A stretch of DNA of 64,000 nucleotides from Bacteroides uniformis (GCF_025147485.1 NZ_CP102263.1:3423501-3487500), one strand, 5' to 3'; positions 27,283 to 37,077 are shown, counted from the first letter of the stretch. Notes: a model not told the origin generated them from the letters alone. A program made the numbers and translations.

Positions 27283-27328
27283 AACGGAACGTGTTATAAA
27301 ACATTTCTTTCATCATAAACGTTTCGTT
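27283..27328 (+). promoter_or_regulatory. Leader RNA hairpin upstream of upxY
   Basis: AACGGAACGT (27283-27292) pairs with ACGTTTCGTT (27319-27328), fully paired in RNA with one G-U. It is at the very start of the transcript. UpxY-type antiterminators need leader sequences of their own operon, so this stem is a candidate recognition element. A weaker stem (CCGG/CCGG, about 27458-27480) lies near the upxY start. Confidence 0.45.
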
Positions 27329-27501
27329 GATAACGGCTTATCGCAAGATAGCTTGAATATAACTATTTCGTCGCCTTCCTTCCGAGATGGTGGAGGGTTT
27401 TGAAATAAAATGAATGCATATAGCCTATTTAAAGTAACCGCATTACATTACTTGACCGGGAGGTACTTCGCTACTCCGGTGTCCCCCAATCATATTTTTT
27501 C

Positions 27502-28053
27502 GTGAACGAGAATGCAGAAATGCACTGGTATGCAGTGCGTGTCACCTATAGCCGAGAGCTTTTTTTCAAGGAATACCTGGATGCAGCGGGCATTGAAAAC
27601 TATATACCCATGCGCTATGAGTATGTCGTGAGGAAAGAGCGCCGCCTGCGCAAGCTTGTTCCTGCGGTCCATAACCTGGTCTTCGTCCGCTCCACCCGCG
27701 AGCGTATGGACGAAATAAAGAACGAACCGGGCATGAACATCCCCATCCGCTATATCATGGACCGCGAAACCCGCCAGCCCATCGTCATCCCGGACTCACA
27801 GATGCGCAGCTTCATCGCCGTGTCTGGCACCTACGACCAGGCTGTGCTCTATCTTGAACCCACCGAACTGAACCTCTCCCAAGGAACCCGGGTACGCATC
27901 ACCGGCGGCATCTTCGAAGGAGTGGAAGGGGTGTTTGTGCGTGTGCGCCATGACAGGAGGGTGGTGGTGAACATCGAGGGGGTGATGGCGGTGGCGACGA
28001 CGTTTGTGCATGCGTCGCTGGTGGAGGAGATAGGAGATAAGTATTCAAATTAG
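27502..28053 (+). CDS. upxY: UpxY-family transcription antiterminator (NusG-like), capsule locus
   Basis: The 183-residue NusG paralogue, first gene of the capsule locus, has an N-terminal NGN domain (HWYAVRVTYSRELFFKEYL ... ENYIPMRYEYVVRKERRLRKLVPAVHNLVFV, residues about 8-100) and a C-terminal KOW domain (LSQGTRVRITGGIFEGVEGVFVRVR, about 125-160). It prevents premature termination within its own operon. The start could be GTG 27502 or ATG 27520; the GTG gives the family's usual short lead before HWY. The locus lacks the UpxZ gene that normally follows. Confidence 0.9.
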   Translation: MNENAEMHWYAVRVTYSRELFFKEYLDAAGIENYIPMRYEYVVRKERRLRKLVPAVHNLVFVRSTRERMDEIKNEPGMNIPIRYIMDRETRQPIVIPDSQMRSFIAVSGTYDQAVLYLEPTELNLSQGTRVRITGGIFEGVEGVFVRVRHDRRVVVNIEGVMAVATTFVHASLVEEIGDKYSN

Positions 28054-28259
28054 GGTTCAAGTGTGACAGACAGCGTGAAGCCCTGAATTATTCTCACAAG
28101 TTCTGGAATGAGGCCTTCTTATATAAAGGACGGCTGTTATCCAATCTCGAACAATCCAGGCAGAGAGGGTAGTCCGTCCCTTTTACAACCCAACGAAAGA
28201 ACTCCCTGCATTTTGAAAGCGATGAGGGAGTGGAGATTGCTGCCGTATATCATATATAA
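28053..28259 (+). other. Possible decayed ORF in the 28054-28562 gap
   Basis: The 508-bp gap after upxY holds no intact gene. One frame stays open from 28053 to 28259 apart from a TAG at 28170. It would encode REALNYSHKFWNEAFLYKGR and, after the stop, SLHFESDEGVEIAAVYHI. There is no start codon and no family recognised. Two stems also lie here: ACTCCCT/AGGGAGT at 28201-28231, and a GGACGG/CCGTCC pair. It may be a relic gene or structured untranslated RNA. Confidence 0.3.
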
Positions 28260-28562
28260 TCAGCATGGTGAAGCTGCAAGGTAGGTCCGCATGGGATTAT
28301 CTTGGCAAATTTTTTACCGGAATTTTTAACGGTTGCAGAGATTTTTTGAGTCTGACATCGCCAAATATAGACTCGGTTGTATGCCAATAGTTAAAAATCA
28401 ATCAAATTTGATAACATTTTTTGTGGGGTACTCATTTTGGTGCCTTATAAAAAGGAAATGCTCTAAATTGGGTATTAACTGTACTTGCATAATTTGTTTA
28501 AAAGAAAACCGCCTCTGGGTGGTATTCTCTATGCGATAGTCAAAATTTGATGCTAACTACCG

Positions 28563-30107
28563 ATGCCTACTGTTTCTGAAAATAACAAGCGTATAGCTAA
28601 GAATACTCTCTTCCTTTATTTCCGGCAATTACTAGTGATGGCGGTTAGCCTTTATACTGTAAGGGTAGTATTGGCAGAACTGGGTGCCGAGGATTATGGT
28701 ATATACAATGTGGTAGGTGGTTTCGTAGCTATGTTTTCCATTATATCTGGAAGTATGACTTTGGCGGTCAACCGTTTTATTACGATTGAAATCGGAAAGG
28801 ATAATGTCTTGCAGGCAACCCGGATATTCTCAACCTCCGTGATTATCCTTTTGCTTTTCTCAATTCTGGTTTGTATCGGCTTAGAAACTTTTGGCGTATG
28901 GTTCCTAAATGCTCAAATGGACATACCAGACGGGCGTACTATAGCAGCCAATTGGGCTTTGCAGCTTTCGCTTTTAGCCTTTGTTATCAACTTGATGAGT
29001 GTGCCCTACAACGCTGTAATTATCGCCCACGAGCGGATGTCGGTTTTTGCTTTGATTTCCATTTTGGAAGTTACTCTTAAACTTGCTGTGGTTTTCGTAC
29101 TTAAGTGGATACTCTTTGACAAGCTGATTACTTATGCATGCCTCACCACGTTGGTGGCACTTATCATTCGTACGGTGTATGCCGTTTATTGTAAGCGCCA
29201 TTTTGAGGAGTCCCGTTTTAAGTTCACTTTCGACAAGGGATTATTGTGCGATATGCTGGGATTCACAGGCTGGGCTTTTTGGGGAAATTCAGTTATCTTA
29301 CTCAAAGACCAGGGAGTGAACGTGCTGCTCAACTTGTTTTGTGGTCCGGTAGTGAATGCGGCGCAGGGCATCGCAATGCAGATCAATGCTGCAGTGTACA
29401 GTTTTGTATCTAATTTTATGATAGCGATAAGGCCGCAAATCATCAAGAACCATGCTTCCGGAAACTTTCAGGCCATGCATATCCAGATTATAAAAAGCGG
29501 GAAATTCGGTTTTTTCATAATGCTGCTCATCCTGCTGCCGCTTTGCGGTAATATTGATTATGTGCTTGGACTATGGCTGGTGGATGTGCCAGCACATACG
29601 GCAAACTTTGTCGTGCTGGTGTTGTTGTATTCCTTGTTGGACGGTATTTTAACTCCGATTGCAATAGGAGTTTTCGCTCAGGGTGAAATCAAGGCATACG
29701 AGATAGCTTTGTGCATCATTTATGCAGTTAATTTCATTGCTTCATACGTGTGTCTTAAACTGGGTATGGCTCCAGAGACGGTCTTTGTACTCAATATTGC
29801 TTTTAAAGCATGCGTGTTGGCAGATTTGCTGGTGCATTCCAAGGCGAAGTATGCTTTTCCTGTTCATGCTTTCCTGAAGCAATGTCTGCTACCTTCAGCG
29901 GTGGTTTTCGTCTTATCAGGAGCTTTTACTTATTTCATGCCGTGGGAAGCACCAAATAGCTTTTGGGAATTTCTTCTGCACACACTGGCGATAATAATCT
30001 GTACCTCGTTGATGGCACTTGCTATAGGCATGACGAAAGGAGAGCGGCTCTTCCTAAAAAAAAACTTGCGGGATAAGATTACAGTGAAATTATATCGTAA
30101 AATATAA
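28563..30107 (+). CDS. Polysaccharide flippase (Wzx-like, MOP superfamily)
   Basis: The 514-residue integral membrane protein has about 12-14 hydrophobic segments and the typical Wzx opening: NKRIAKNTLFLYFRQLLVMAVSLYTVRVVLAELGAEDYGIYNVVGG. It would flip undecaprenyl-linked repeat units to the periplasm. It is the first biosynthetic gene of the locus, with the polymerase candidate at 37105. ATG 28563 matches the family start. Confidence 0.9.
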   Translation: MPTVSENNKRIAKNTLFLYFRQLLVMAVSLYTVRVVLAELGAEDYGIYNVVGGFVAMFSIISGSMTLAVNRFITIEIGKDNVLQATRIFSTSVIILLLFSILVCIGLETFGVWFLNAQMDIPDGRTIAANWALQLSLLAFVINLMSVPYNAVIIAHERMSVFALISILEVTLKLAVVFVLKWILFDKLITYACLTTLVALIIRTVYAVYCKRHFEESRFKFTFDKGLLCDMLGFTGWAFWGNSVILLKDQGVNVLLNLFCGPVVNAAQGIAMQINAAVYSFVSNFMIAIRPQIIKNHASGNFQAMHIQIIKSGKFGFFIMLLILLPLCGNIDYVLGLWLVDVPAHTANFVVLVLLYSLLDGILTPIAIGVFAQGEIKAYEIALCIIYAVNFIASYVCLKLGMAPETVFVLNIAFKACVLADLLVHSKAKYAFPVHAFLKQCLLPSAVVFVLSGAFTYFMPWEAPNSFWEFLLHTLAIIICTSLMALAIGMTKGERLFLKKNLRDKITVKLYRKI

Positions 30108-30132
30108 ATTCTCATCTAAACACACAATTAGT

Positions 30133-31470
30133 ATGAAAAGAACCATTGAGTTGACCCGTATCGCGGTCGATGGAGACACTGTCAAGTATGAGATTCACGA
30201 TAACACAGGACTTGGTCTGCTTCGGAAAGAAAAAGTGGAGGCTCAGATACAGTTCCATAATGCTGATGCTTTCGGTTTTGAGCCGGATAAATTGCCGGAG
30301 TCTGTACTAGCTTTACCCATTACGCTTTATCTGCTTCCAGTAACATTTTTCTACCATATAGAACTCATATTGTCATCCATAGACAATACTCTTTATCATA
30401 ATATACCGACACTATATGCAGCTTATTCTCAGATGTATGGTCCTTTTAAGGAGGAATGGCGTGGAAAAATCGTTGCAAAAGAGATTGTTGCAAACCAGAT
30501 GCCCGATGCAAGATATGACCGTATTGTATTCTTCTCCGGTGGTGTTGATGCCATCCATGCAGGAATAAACAACCCTGGTAAACGGAATGTTTTAGTCAGT
30601 GTGCCAAGCATAGAGGTACATTCCAGAAACGAAGGTGCCTTACGGAATGAAAAGTTTGTTATGATAAAAGAGTTCTCCCGTGTTATAGGAAGCGATTGGC
30701 TTTTGGTTGCCAATGATTTCAACCAAGTTGTTTTCGATGATGAAATAGGAAGAAATGGTAAAATTACGAGGTACCTTAGGAACACTCTCCAGCTGAATAC
30801 GGTAGCATTTAATCATTCAGGCTTTTGGGGAATGAGGTATATTCCCAATTTGTGCTCAGTGGCTCCTTTTGCATACGCTATGGGAATAAAAGAACTCATC
30901 ATGGGGTCTTCTTTGATAGAAGATAAACTTGAACCAGCTTTGGATGGAACCAACCCATTGTTAACCAATGGGTTCAAGTTCGTAGGCATTTCTTTTGCGG
31001 AACAAGACGGGCTTTATACCCGGCGTTCCCAAAAAGTGAAAAATATAGTTTCTACTTTTAAGAACCAAGGCAAACATGTTAGGATTTGGGCATGTTTTGT
31101 AGACAACAGCGAACAGTGCGGTGAATGTGCCAAGTGCGTTAGGACGCAACTCAATATCCTTTGTACCGGAGAAAACCCGAAGGATTGGGGATTCGCCCGC
31201 TTTGATGAAAAAAAGTTCTCGCAACTGGTGCGTTCTTACTGTTGGTTTGAAAATAGTATTGATGATGTATGGGGTATTATTGACTCCATAGACGACTCCC
31301 GTACTTATCCTTATAGTAACGAACTGCTGCATTGGCTTAAGCGAGTAGGTTATAAACGGTATTTCAACCGTTCCCGATGGATGCGCAAACTGATGTTGAA
31401 CATAATTTTTAAGTTCAGTAAATATCCGCATTATATTTGTGTTGCTTGGCACAAAATGATAGGAAGATGA
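30133..31470 (+). CDS. PP-loop ATPase-like protein in capsule locus, function unknown
   Basis: The 445-residue protein carries IVFFSGGVDAIHAG (S135-A140), close to the SGGxDS PP-loop of ATP pyrophosphatases such as asparagine synthetase, QueC and the sugar amidotransferase WbpG, but with Ala in place of the last Ser. A later CGECAKC motif (about residue 335) could bind zinc, as in QueC-like enzymes. The N-terminal 120 residues are unlike known domains. No membrane segments. It is immediately followed by a ThDP-enzyme gene, and together they may modify a sugar or precursor. A nucleotide-activating role is inference. Confidence 0.6.
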   Translation: MKRTIELTRIAVDGDTVKYEIHDNTGLGLLRKEKVEAQIQFHNADAFGFEPDKLPESVLALPITLYLLPVTFFYHIELILSSIDNTLYHNIPTLYAAYSQMYGPFKEEWRGKIVAKEIVANQMPDARYDRIVFFSGGVDAIHAGINNPGKRNVLVSVPSIEVHSRNEGALRNEKFVMIKEFSRVIGSDWLLVANDFNQVVFDDEIGRNGKITRYLRNTLQLNTVAFNHSGFWGMRYIPNLCSVAPFAYAMGIKELIMGSSLIEDKLEPALDGTNPLLTNGFKFVGISFAEQDGLYTRRSQKVKNIVSTFKNQGKHVRIWACFVDNSEQCGECAKCVRTQLNILCTGENPKDWGFARFDEKKFSQLVRSYCWFENSIDDVWGIIDSIDDSRTYPYSNELLHWLKRVGYKRYFNRSRWMRKLMLNIIFKFSKYPHYICVAWHKMIGR

Positions 31471-31561
31471 AAACGGCAATAAACTCGTAGAGCTGATTCT
31501 TATACATCCAAATTACAATCAAGATATGAAAGCAGGTTAAGAAAAATATAAAATAAAAAAT

Positions 31562-33319
31562 ATGGCTAAGGAAAAATTTTATACATCAGAGAGGAATGTA
31601 CAAATCGTGTTGTCGTTGTTGAAAGCCAATGGTATTAGAAAGATTATAGCTTCACCGGGTGCTACTAACTTCACATTTGTAGGTAGTGTGCAAAATGATC
31701 CATTCTTTGAGGTCTATTCTGCTGTGGACGAACGTTCGGCAGCATATATGGCTTGTGGCATGGCGGCTGAAAGTGGAGAAGCTGTGGCTTTGAGCTGTAC
31801 GGGTGCGACCGCCTCGCGTAATTACTATCCAGGATTAACAGAGGCTTTTTACCGCAAATTGCCGGTGCTTGCCATCACTTCGCACCAAGGGACAGATAGG
31901 ATAGGACAACTTATTCCTCAGAACATAGACAGGCGTATTCTTCCGAATGACATAGCACGGCTTTCGGTAGAACTGCCTGTGGTCAAAGATTGCAGGGACG
32001 AAGACTATGTCGTGATGGAAGTAAACAAAGCCATGCTTGAGTTGCGCAGGAATGGAGGAGGACCGGTTCATATAAATTTGATAACAACCTACAGTCGTGA
32101 TTTTTCGGTGAAAGAATTGCCTCATGTGAAAGTCATGCGTCGCTTCCAAGCCTGGGATGAACTGCCTGTGCTGCCTGAGGGAAGAATAGGTATTTATGTG
32201 GGCTCTCATACACATTTTTCTGAAAAACAAAATAGGGCTATTGATCGCTTTTGTGCCACTTATGACGCTGTAGTGATTTGCGACCATACGAGCGGCTATT
32301 ACGGTAAATACAAGTTACTTCCGACGCTGGTCCAGTTGCAATCCGATATCACTTCACCATTCCCTCCATTGGATTTGATGGTTCACATCGGGGAAATATC
32401 AGCAGCTTCTTTCAACGATACAATCCCAGCAAAGGAGGTTTGGCGAGTAAGCGAAGATGGGGAATTGCGTGATCCGTTTAAAAAACTGACAACGGTATTT
32501 CAAATGTCCGAAGAAATGTTTTTTCTGCATTATGGGAAAGATGGTTGCAATCGGCACGTTTTGATAGATGAATGCCGAGAACTGTTTGGTGAAATCTATG
32601 AGCAAATTCCTGAATTGCCTTTCTGCAATATTTGGACTGCCATGCAGCTATCTTCGAGACTTCCCAAAGGAGCGTTGTTCCACATGGGCGTTTCCAATAC
32701 CCGGCGTTGTTGGAATATGTTCCAGTTGCCGGAAAGTGTTGAGTCTGCTTGTAATGTAGGTTGTTGTGGTATTGACGGTTGTGTCAGTACATTGGTCGGG
32801 GCTTCATTAGTCAATCCCGATAGGCTTTGCTATGTCGTAGTGGGTGATTTGACTTTCTTTTATGACCTGAATTCCTTGGGCAACCATCATATAGGGACGA
32901 ATTTACGTGTTATGCTTGTCAATAACGGGAGGGGTACGGAATTTCGCTTGGGCATTCATCATTGCAATGTTTTTGGCGATGATGCCGACAAGTATATGGC
33001 TGCAGCTGGGCATTTTGGTAATAAATCTCCTCTGCTGGTTAAGCATTATGCTGAGGATTTAGGTTTCCACTATTTGTCTGCTACTACCAAAGAAGAATTT
33101 ATGACTGCATTGTCTAATTTCACCAATCCACAGTTAAGTGATCATTCTATGATATTGGAAGTCTTTACTGACTCGAAAGATGAAAGCGAGGCTTTGTATC
33201 TGATGAGCCATATTCAAAGCGATGCCAAAGGCATGGTACGTAGTAAGCTGAAAGATGCGGTAAGGAATGTGGCAGGAGAAAAAGGCATTAATGCTATAAA
33301 AAAAATTTTGAAAAAATAA
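31562..33319 (+). CDS. Thiamine diphosphate-dependent enzyme, MenD/acetolactate-synthase-like
   Basis: The 585-residue protein has three-domain ThDP enzyme layout. The N-terminal Pyr domain starts VLSLLKANGIRKIIASPGATN and contains the catalytic Glu57 in VDERSAAYMACG. The C-terminal PP domain has GDLTFFYDLNSLGNHH ... NNGRG, the Mg/ThDP motif (GD...NN) with Leu after GD. It resembles MenD and related 2-oxoacid decarboxylases or ligases. No menaquinone genes adjoin it; it lies in a polysaccharide operon beside the PP-loop protein. It may build a branched or acyl-modified sugar; substrate unknown. Confidence 0.8.
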   Translation: MAKEKFYTSERNVQIVLSLLKANGIRKIIASPGATNFTFVGSVQNDPFFEVYSAVDERSAAYMACGMAAESGEAVALSCTGATASRNYYPGLTEAFYRKLPVLAITSHQGTDRIGQLIPQNIDRRILPNDIARLSVELPVVKDCRDEDYVVMEVNKAMLELRRNGGGPVHINLITTYSRDFSVKELPHVKVMRRFQAWDELPVLPEGRIGIYVGSHTHFSEKQNRAIDRFCATYDAVVICDHTSGYYGKYKLLPTLVQLQSDITSPFPPLDLMVHIGEISAASFNDTIPAKEVWRVSEDGELRDPFKKLTTVFQMSEEMFFLHYGKDGCNRHVLIDECRELFGEIYEQIPELPFCNIWTAMQLSSRLPKGALFHMGVSNTRRCWNMFQLPESVESACNVGCCGIDGCVSTLVGASLVNPDRLCYVVVGDLTFFYDLNSLGNHHIGTNLRVMLVNNGRGTEFRLGIHHCNVFGDDADKYMAAAGHFGNKSPLLVKHYAEDLGFHYLSATTKEEFMTALSNFTNPQLSDHSMILEVFTDSKDESEALYLMSHIQSDAKGMVRSKLKDAVRNVAGEKGINAIKKILKK

Positions 33320-33532
33320 AAGATGGAAACGTATTGTTGGTAGGAATAGGTGAGGCTACAACTACGGCTGCAAAGCCATCGGGTGTGGGACGGTGAATAT
33401 CTTGGAGCAGGTAGATTTCACGTTTCTTTTTTGCAACTTGTGAAATTTGAATATATCTATATGAATAATAACTGTTTAACAAGCGAAAAGGTAGAAAATA
33501 TTCAACTACTGATTCGCATTATTTAAGAAATA

Positions 33533-34645
33533 GTGCATATCTTAATAATTTCTCTTCCTCTTCATACCAATATAGGAGGTATATTACAATCCTATGCCTT
33601 ACAGACTGTTTTATCTCGCAATGGTCATGATGCAATAGTTCTGAACAGACCATTTTGCAGTAAGCCCAGTGTTGCGAAAGTTCTAGCCAAGGCTTGTTGT
33701 AGATTGCTTAAGAAAATGCTTGGTCGTGAGACTGTACCATTATTTTATGACTTCAAGCATTATAAAGAATATACTGTCATCAGTCAGCATACTGAGGCAT
33801 TCATAGAGAAGAATATCCATTGTCGTTATTACAAACGCTATACAGATATACGGGAAGCGGATTGGGATGCTCTCGTGGTGGGTAGTGACCAAATCTGGCG
33901 GCGCAACTTCAATCAAAAGATTGAGAATGTATTTTTCGATTTTGCTTGGGACTGGAAAAATGTGAGACGGATTGCCTATGCTCCTTCTTTCGGACTGGAT
34001 ACTTGGGGATATTCAGATGTTGAAACGAAAAATTGTGCAGGGTTGGTGAAGAAGTTCAATCTTGTTACAGTACGTGAGGAGTCTGCAGTGGGGCTTTGCG
34101 AGAAGCATTTAGGCGTAAAGCCTATGCATGTCTTGGATCCAACGATGCTTCTCGATCGAAAGGATTATGAAGCACTGACATCAGAAGTTAAAGAAAAGTC
34201 TGATGGTGATATGTTGGTCTACTTGCTCGATCCGATGGAATCAAACCTTGTTACGGTAAAGGAGGTGTCTGCAGTGCTTCATCATAAACCTTTCTATGTA
34301 TTCTCAAAGGTCAATGACACAAGTCTGCCACTCAGTGAACGTATACAGATTCCGGTAGAGAAGTGGCTAAAGGGGTTTCAGGATGCTAAGTTCGTGATTA
34401 CAGACAGTTTCCATGGCTGCATATTCTCTATTATCTTCAATGTGCCTTTTGTGGTGTTGAGAAATGAACAAGGTGGATTGGCGCGTATTTATTCTCTTTT
34501 GAGCATGTTCTGTTTAAAAGACCGTTTAGTAGACTCAGTTGATGATCTGAAGCAGTTGAAGATTATTGATTGGAATAAGGTCAATGCCATCCGAGAAAAA
34601 AAGAAGTATTTTGCATTGGGATTAATTGATAAAATACTAAGATAA
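33533..34645 (+). CDS. Polysaccharide pyruvyl transferase family protein
   Basis: The 370-residue protein starts at GTG 33533 (no earlier ATG), giving the family N-terminus HILIISLPLHTNIGGILQSYALQ. Further hallmarks are VVGSDQIWR (about 118), the PTMLLDR segment, and the C-terminal TDSFHGCIFSIIFN with the catalytic-region His. Members add pyruvate ketals from phosphoenolpyruvate to sugars. The 213-bp gap before it (33320-33532) shows no gene I can support. Confidence 0.85.
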   Translation: MHILIISLPLHTNIGGILQSYALQTVLSRNGHDAIVLNRPFCSKPSVAKVLAKACCRLLKKMLGRETVPLFYDFKHYKEYTVISQHTEAFIEKNIHCRYYKRYTDIREADWDALVVGSDQIWRRNFNQKIENVFFDFAWDWKNVRRIAYAPSFGLDTWGYSDVETKNCAGLVKKFNLVTVREESAVGLCEKHLGVKPMHVLDPTMLLDRKDYEALTSEVKEKSDGDMLVYLLDPMESNLVTVKEVSAVLHHKPFYVFSKVNDTSLPLSERIQIPVEKWLKGFQDAKFVITDSFHGCIFSIIFNVPFVVLRNEQGGLARIYSLLSMFCLKDRLVDSVDDLKQLKIIDWNKVNAIREKKKYFALGLIDKILR

Positions 34646-34681
34646 ACCAACAGCTTCCTTTACAATAATAAATATGTCTTT

Positions 34682-35569
34682 ATGCTCTCAATAATTATTC
34701 CCCTTTATAATAAGCAAGCTGTAATAGCGCGCACCATTGAGTCGATACTCAGCCAATCCTATATCAATTGGGAACTGATTATCGTGGATGATGGATCTAC
34801 CGATGGCAGTGATGAAGTGGTGAGACTGTATCTTGGTGATCAGCGTATACGGTATATACGTAAGCCTAATGGTGGGGTGTCATCAGCCAGAAACCGGGGT
34901 ATCAAGGAGGCTAAAGGGGAGTGGATATGCTATATTGATGCGGATGATTATTTTCTGCCGGAGGGATTGAAGACAATGGTTGAATTGGCAGAGAAATATA
35001 ATGTAAAGGTGGCTGCAGGACGTTTTTTGATAGAAATTAAAAAAAAGAGATTTCCGGGAGTGAATGGTAAAAGAGAAGGCGTATTGGAAGATAATTTTAA
35101 AGAGTGGTTTTTTAATAGGGTGATACCTCGTGCAGGAGCTGCTGTCTTTCATGCCGAATTATTGAAGAATCATTTGTTTGATGAGACATTGAGTCGATAT
35201 GAAGATGCAAAATCTCTTTTTGAAATTTTACGTGAAAACAGAATGGCTTATACTCCTATTGATGTGATGACTTATTCTCTTGATAATCTCGGTCTAAGTG
35301 GTAAGGTGGCTGATTTTTCAAAGGATTTTATATTTAGTATGAACTTTGATGGAAAGTCTTATTGGGAAAAAATGCTTTTGGGGGATATGCTCAACCAGGG
35401 ATTAAAGCTATATCCCGAATATAAACAATTCTTATTGAATAAATATGGCAACGATTTAATGTGGAGTAATAAGGCTAAACGATGCAATTTTATGAATAGG
35501 ATAATATTTATTCCGAGAAAACTAATAATGAAGTTAAAGTTTTATTTGTCAGGTCCTTTAGCGGGGTAA
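34682..35569 (+). CDS. Family 2 glycosyltransferase
   Basis: The 295-residue GT-A enzyme opens with LSIIIPLYNKQAVIARTIESIL, then IIVDDGSTDGSDEVV (first Asp motif) and ICYIDADDYF (DXD-type metal motif), followed by an acceptor region. No transmembrane segments. It would add one sugar to the lipid-linked repeat unit. The DNA from here to about 40.38 kb is clearly AT-rich. Confidence 0.92.
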   Translation: MLSIIIPLYNKQAVIARTIESILSQSYINWELIIVDDGSTDGSDEVVRLYLGDQRIRYIRKPNGGVSSARNRGIKEAKGEWICYIDADDYFLPEGLKTMVELAEKYNVKVAAGRFLIEIKKKRFPGVNGKREGVLEDNFKEWFFNRVIPRAGAAVFHAELLKNHLFDETLSRYEDAKSLFEILRENRMAYTPIDVMTYSLDNLGLSGKVADFSKDFIFSMNFDGKSYWEKMLLGDMLNQGLKLYPEYKQFLLNKYGNDLMWSNKAKRCNFMNRIIFIPRKLIMKLKFYLSGPLAG

Positions 35570-35655
35570 GCTATTGATAATGAGCTTATTATTGGTGAAT
35601 TTTGTTGTTTTGTATAAATCTGATTTCTTGCCTAAAGTAGGTAAAAGGCTAAACC

Positions 35656-36270
35656 TTGATTGAAGTTAGTCCGACTGACGCACCCGATTACTGGGCTATA
35701 CGTGGTTGGACAAATACATTGCAAAAAATGAGTTATGATGCGGATATTTGCTTTTTGGGTAATTCAATTACGTATGCGAGTAATTTTCAAACTTATTTCA
35801 CGGATAAGAAGATTGTAGAACTAGGCTATCCTGGTGATACCATGATTGGCATGATGCGACGTATGGATATGCTGCGTGCTGTTTGCCCTGAAAAAGTGTT
35901 TTTGATGGCAGGTATCAATGACTTGGCAAATCAAAGTATGGATATGGATGAGTTTGCTGAGCGGTATAATGTTTTAGTGGATTCTATAACTAACGCTTGT
36001 CCTCATGCAGAAGTCTATTTGGAATCTATACTTCCAGTCAATCGTAGTCATAGAATGTATAGAAACTGTGACAGAATTATTCAAGCTAATCAAATTATTA
36101 CTCGTATAGCAGGTGAAAAAGGAATGATATATATTGACCTATTTTCTCTATATTGTATAGATGGACAGCTGCCTGATGAACTAACTAATGATGGCATTCA
36201 TCTTTTACCAAAAGCTTATGATAGATGGGCTGAAGCTATTCGTGAGTATGTAACAAGTTCTCTCAAATAA
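35656..36270 (+). CDS. SGNH/GDSL hydrolase, probably with a frameshifted N-terminus
   Basis: The protein has block I FLGNSIT (Ser nucleophile), AGINDL (block III Asn) and the Asp/His pair NDGIHLLP (block V), plus YWAIRGWTNTLQKM before block I, as in Bacteroides sugar O-acetylesterases. The 204-residue frame has only a TTG start at 35656. In the frame ending just there, ATG 35580 encodes a short hydrophobic start (MSLLLVNFVVLYKSD...GKRLNLD) that would form a fitting membrane anchor. A single-base shift near 35658-35663 would join the two. It may remove or transfer acetyl groups on the polysaccharide. Confidence 0.8.
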   Translation: MIEVSPTDAPDYWAIRGWTNTLQKMSYDADICFLGNSITYASNFQTYFTDKKIVELGYPGDTMIGMMRRMDMLRAVCPEKVFLMAGINDLANQSMDMDEFAERYNVLVDSITNACPHAEVYLESILPVNRSHRMYRNCDRIIQANQIITRIAGEKGMIYIDLFSLYCIDGQLPDELTNDGIHLLPKAYDRWAEAIREYVTSSLK

Positions 36271-36324
36271 AAGTATATAAGACCACTAATACTCTTTGTG
36301 CTATTGATATATGGTTGTTTTGAT

Positions 36325-37077
36325 ATGGTGAATAAGAAAAACAATAGGAGTTCATTTTTTTGTGTATTTAAATACTTGATATTTATATTACAACATTTTC
36401 TAAGATGGATTTTTATTAATAGTTTATCTAGAGGATTTTATTATAGTATTAAATATTCTAGTACGGTTACAATAGGTTATGGAGCTAAGGTTACCCGTAT
36501 ATCTAAGTTTGAAGGATGTAATAGAGTTTGTGCGCACAGTACATTTAATGGCACATTAGGTTATGGATCTTATATAGGATTCAATTCAAGAATAAGTGGA
36601 GAAATTGGACGTTTTACTTCTATTGCAGATGATTGTATGGTTGTTCGTGGACGTCATCCTTACGAGTATCCTTATGTAGCCACAAGTCCTATGTTTTTCT
36701 CTATGATGAAGCAAACTGGATATACTTTTGCTGATAGGCAAATTTATAATGAATTTAAATTTGTAAGAGAATGTGTTCCAGTGGTTATTGGTTCTGATTG
36801 TTGGATAGGAGCAGGAGCAAAAATCATTGAAGGAGTTACGATAGGTATAGGGGGCATGGTACTTGCTGGCGCTTTAGTTACTCATGATGTACCCCCTTAT
36901 GCAATAGTGGGAGGGGTTCCCGCTAAAGTCCTCCGGTTTCGATATAATGAAGACGCTATACAAATGCTTCTGAAATCTAAATGGTGGGAGAAAGATGAAA
37001 AGTGGTTCAAGATAAATTGGCGTTTACTAAATGACCTAGATGCTTTTGAAAAGTATTTTGCTAATGAAAGTAAATGA
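36325..37077 (+). CDS. Hexapeptide-repeat acetyltransferase (CatB/XAT-like)
   Basis: The 250-residue protein (ATG 36325; a GTG at 36298 is possible) has left-handed beta-helix repeats: [30 protein letters not shown], then the XAT loop with RGRHPYEYP (catalytic-type His) and [45 protein letters not shown]. The family O-acetylates sugars using acetyl-CoA. It stands between the SGNH hydrolase and polymerase genes, consistent with tailoring of the capsule repeat. Confidence 0.9.
   Translation: MVNKKNNRSSFFCVFKYLIFILQHFLRWIFINSLSRGFYYSIKYSSTVTIGYGAKVTRISKFEGCNRVCAHSTFNGTLGYGSYIGFNSRISGEIGRFTSIADDCMVVRGRHPYEYPYVATSPMFFSMMKQTGYTFADRQIYNEFKFVRECVPVVIGSDCWIGAGAKIIEGVTIGIGGMVLAGALVTHDVPPYAIVGGVPAKVLRFRYNEDAIQMLLKSKWWEKDEKWFKINWRLLNDLDAFEKYFANESK

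Noticed and set aside
27100..27500. Invertible promoter flanks
   Set aside because: No matching inverted repeats of useful length were found on either side of the promoter.
28333..28539. 68-residue frame before the flippase
   Set aside because: No Shine-Dalgarno, AT-rich, Cys-rich random composition, no family.
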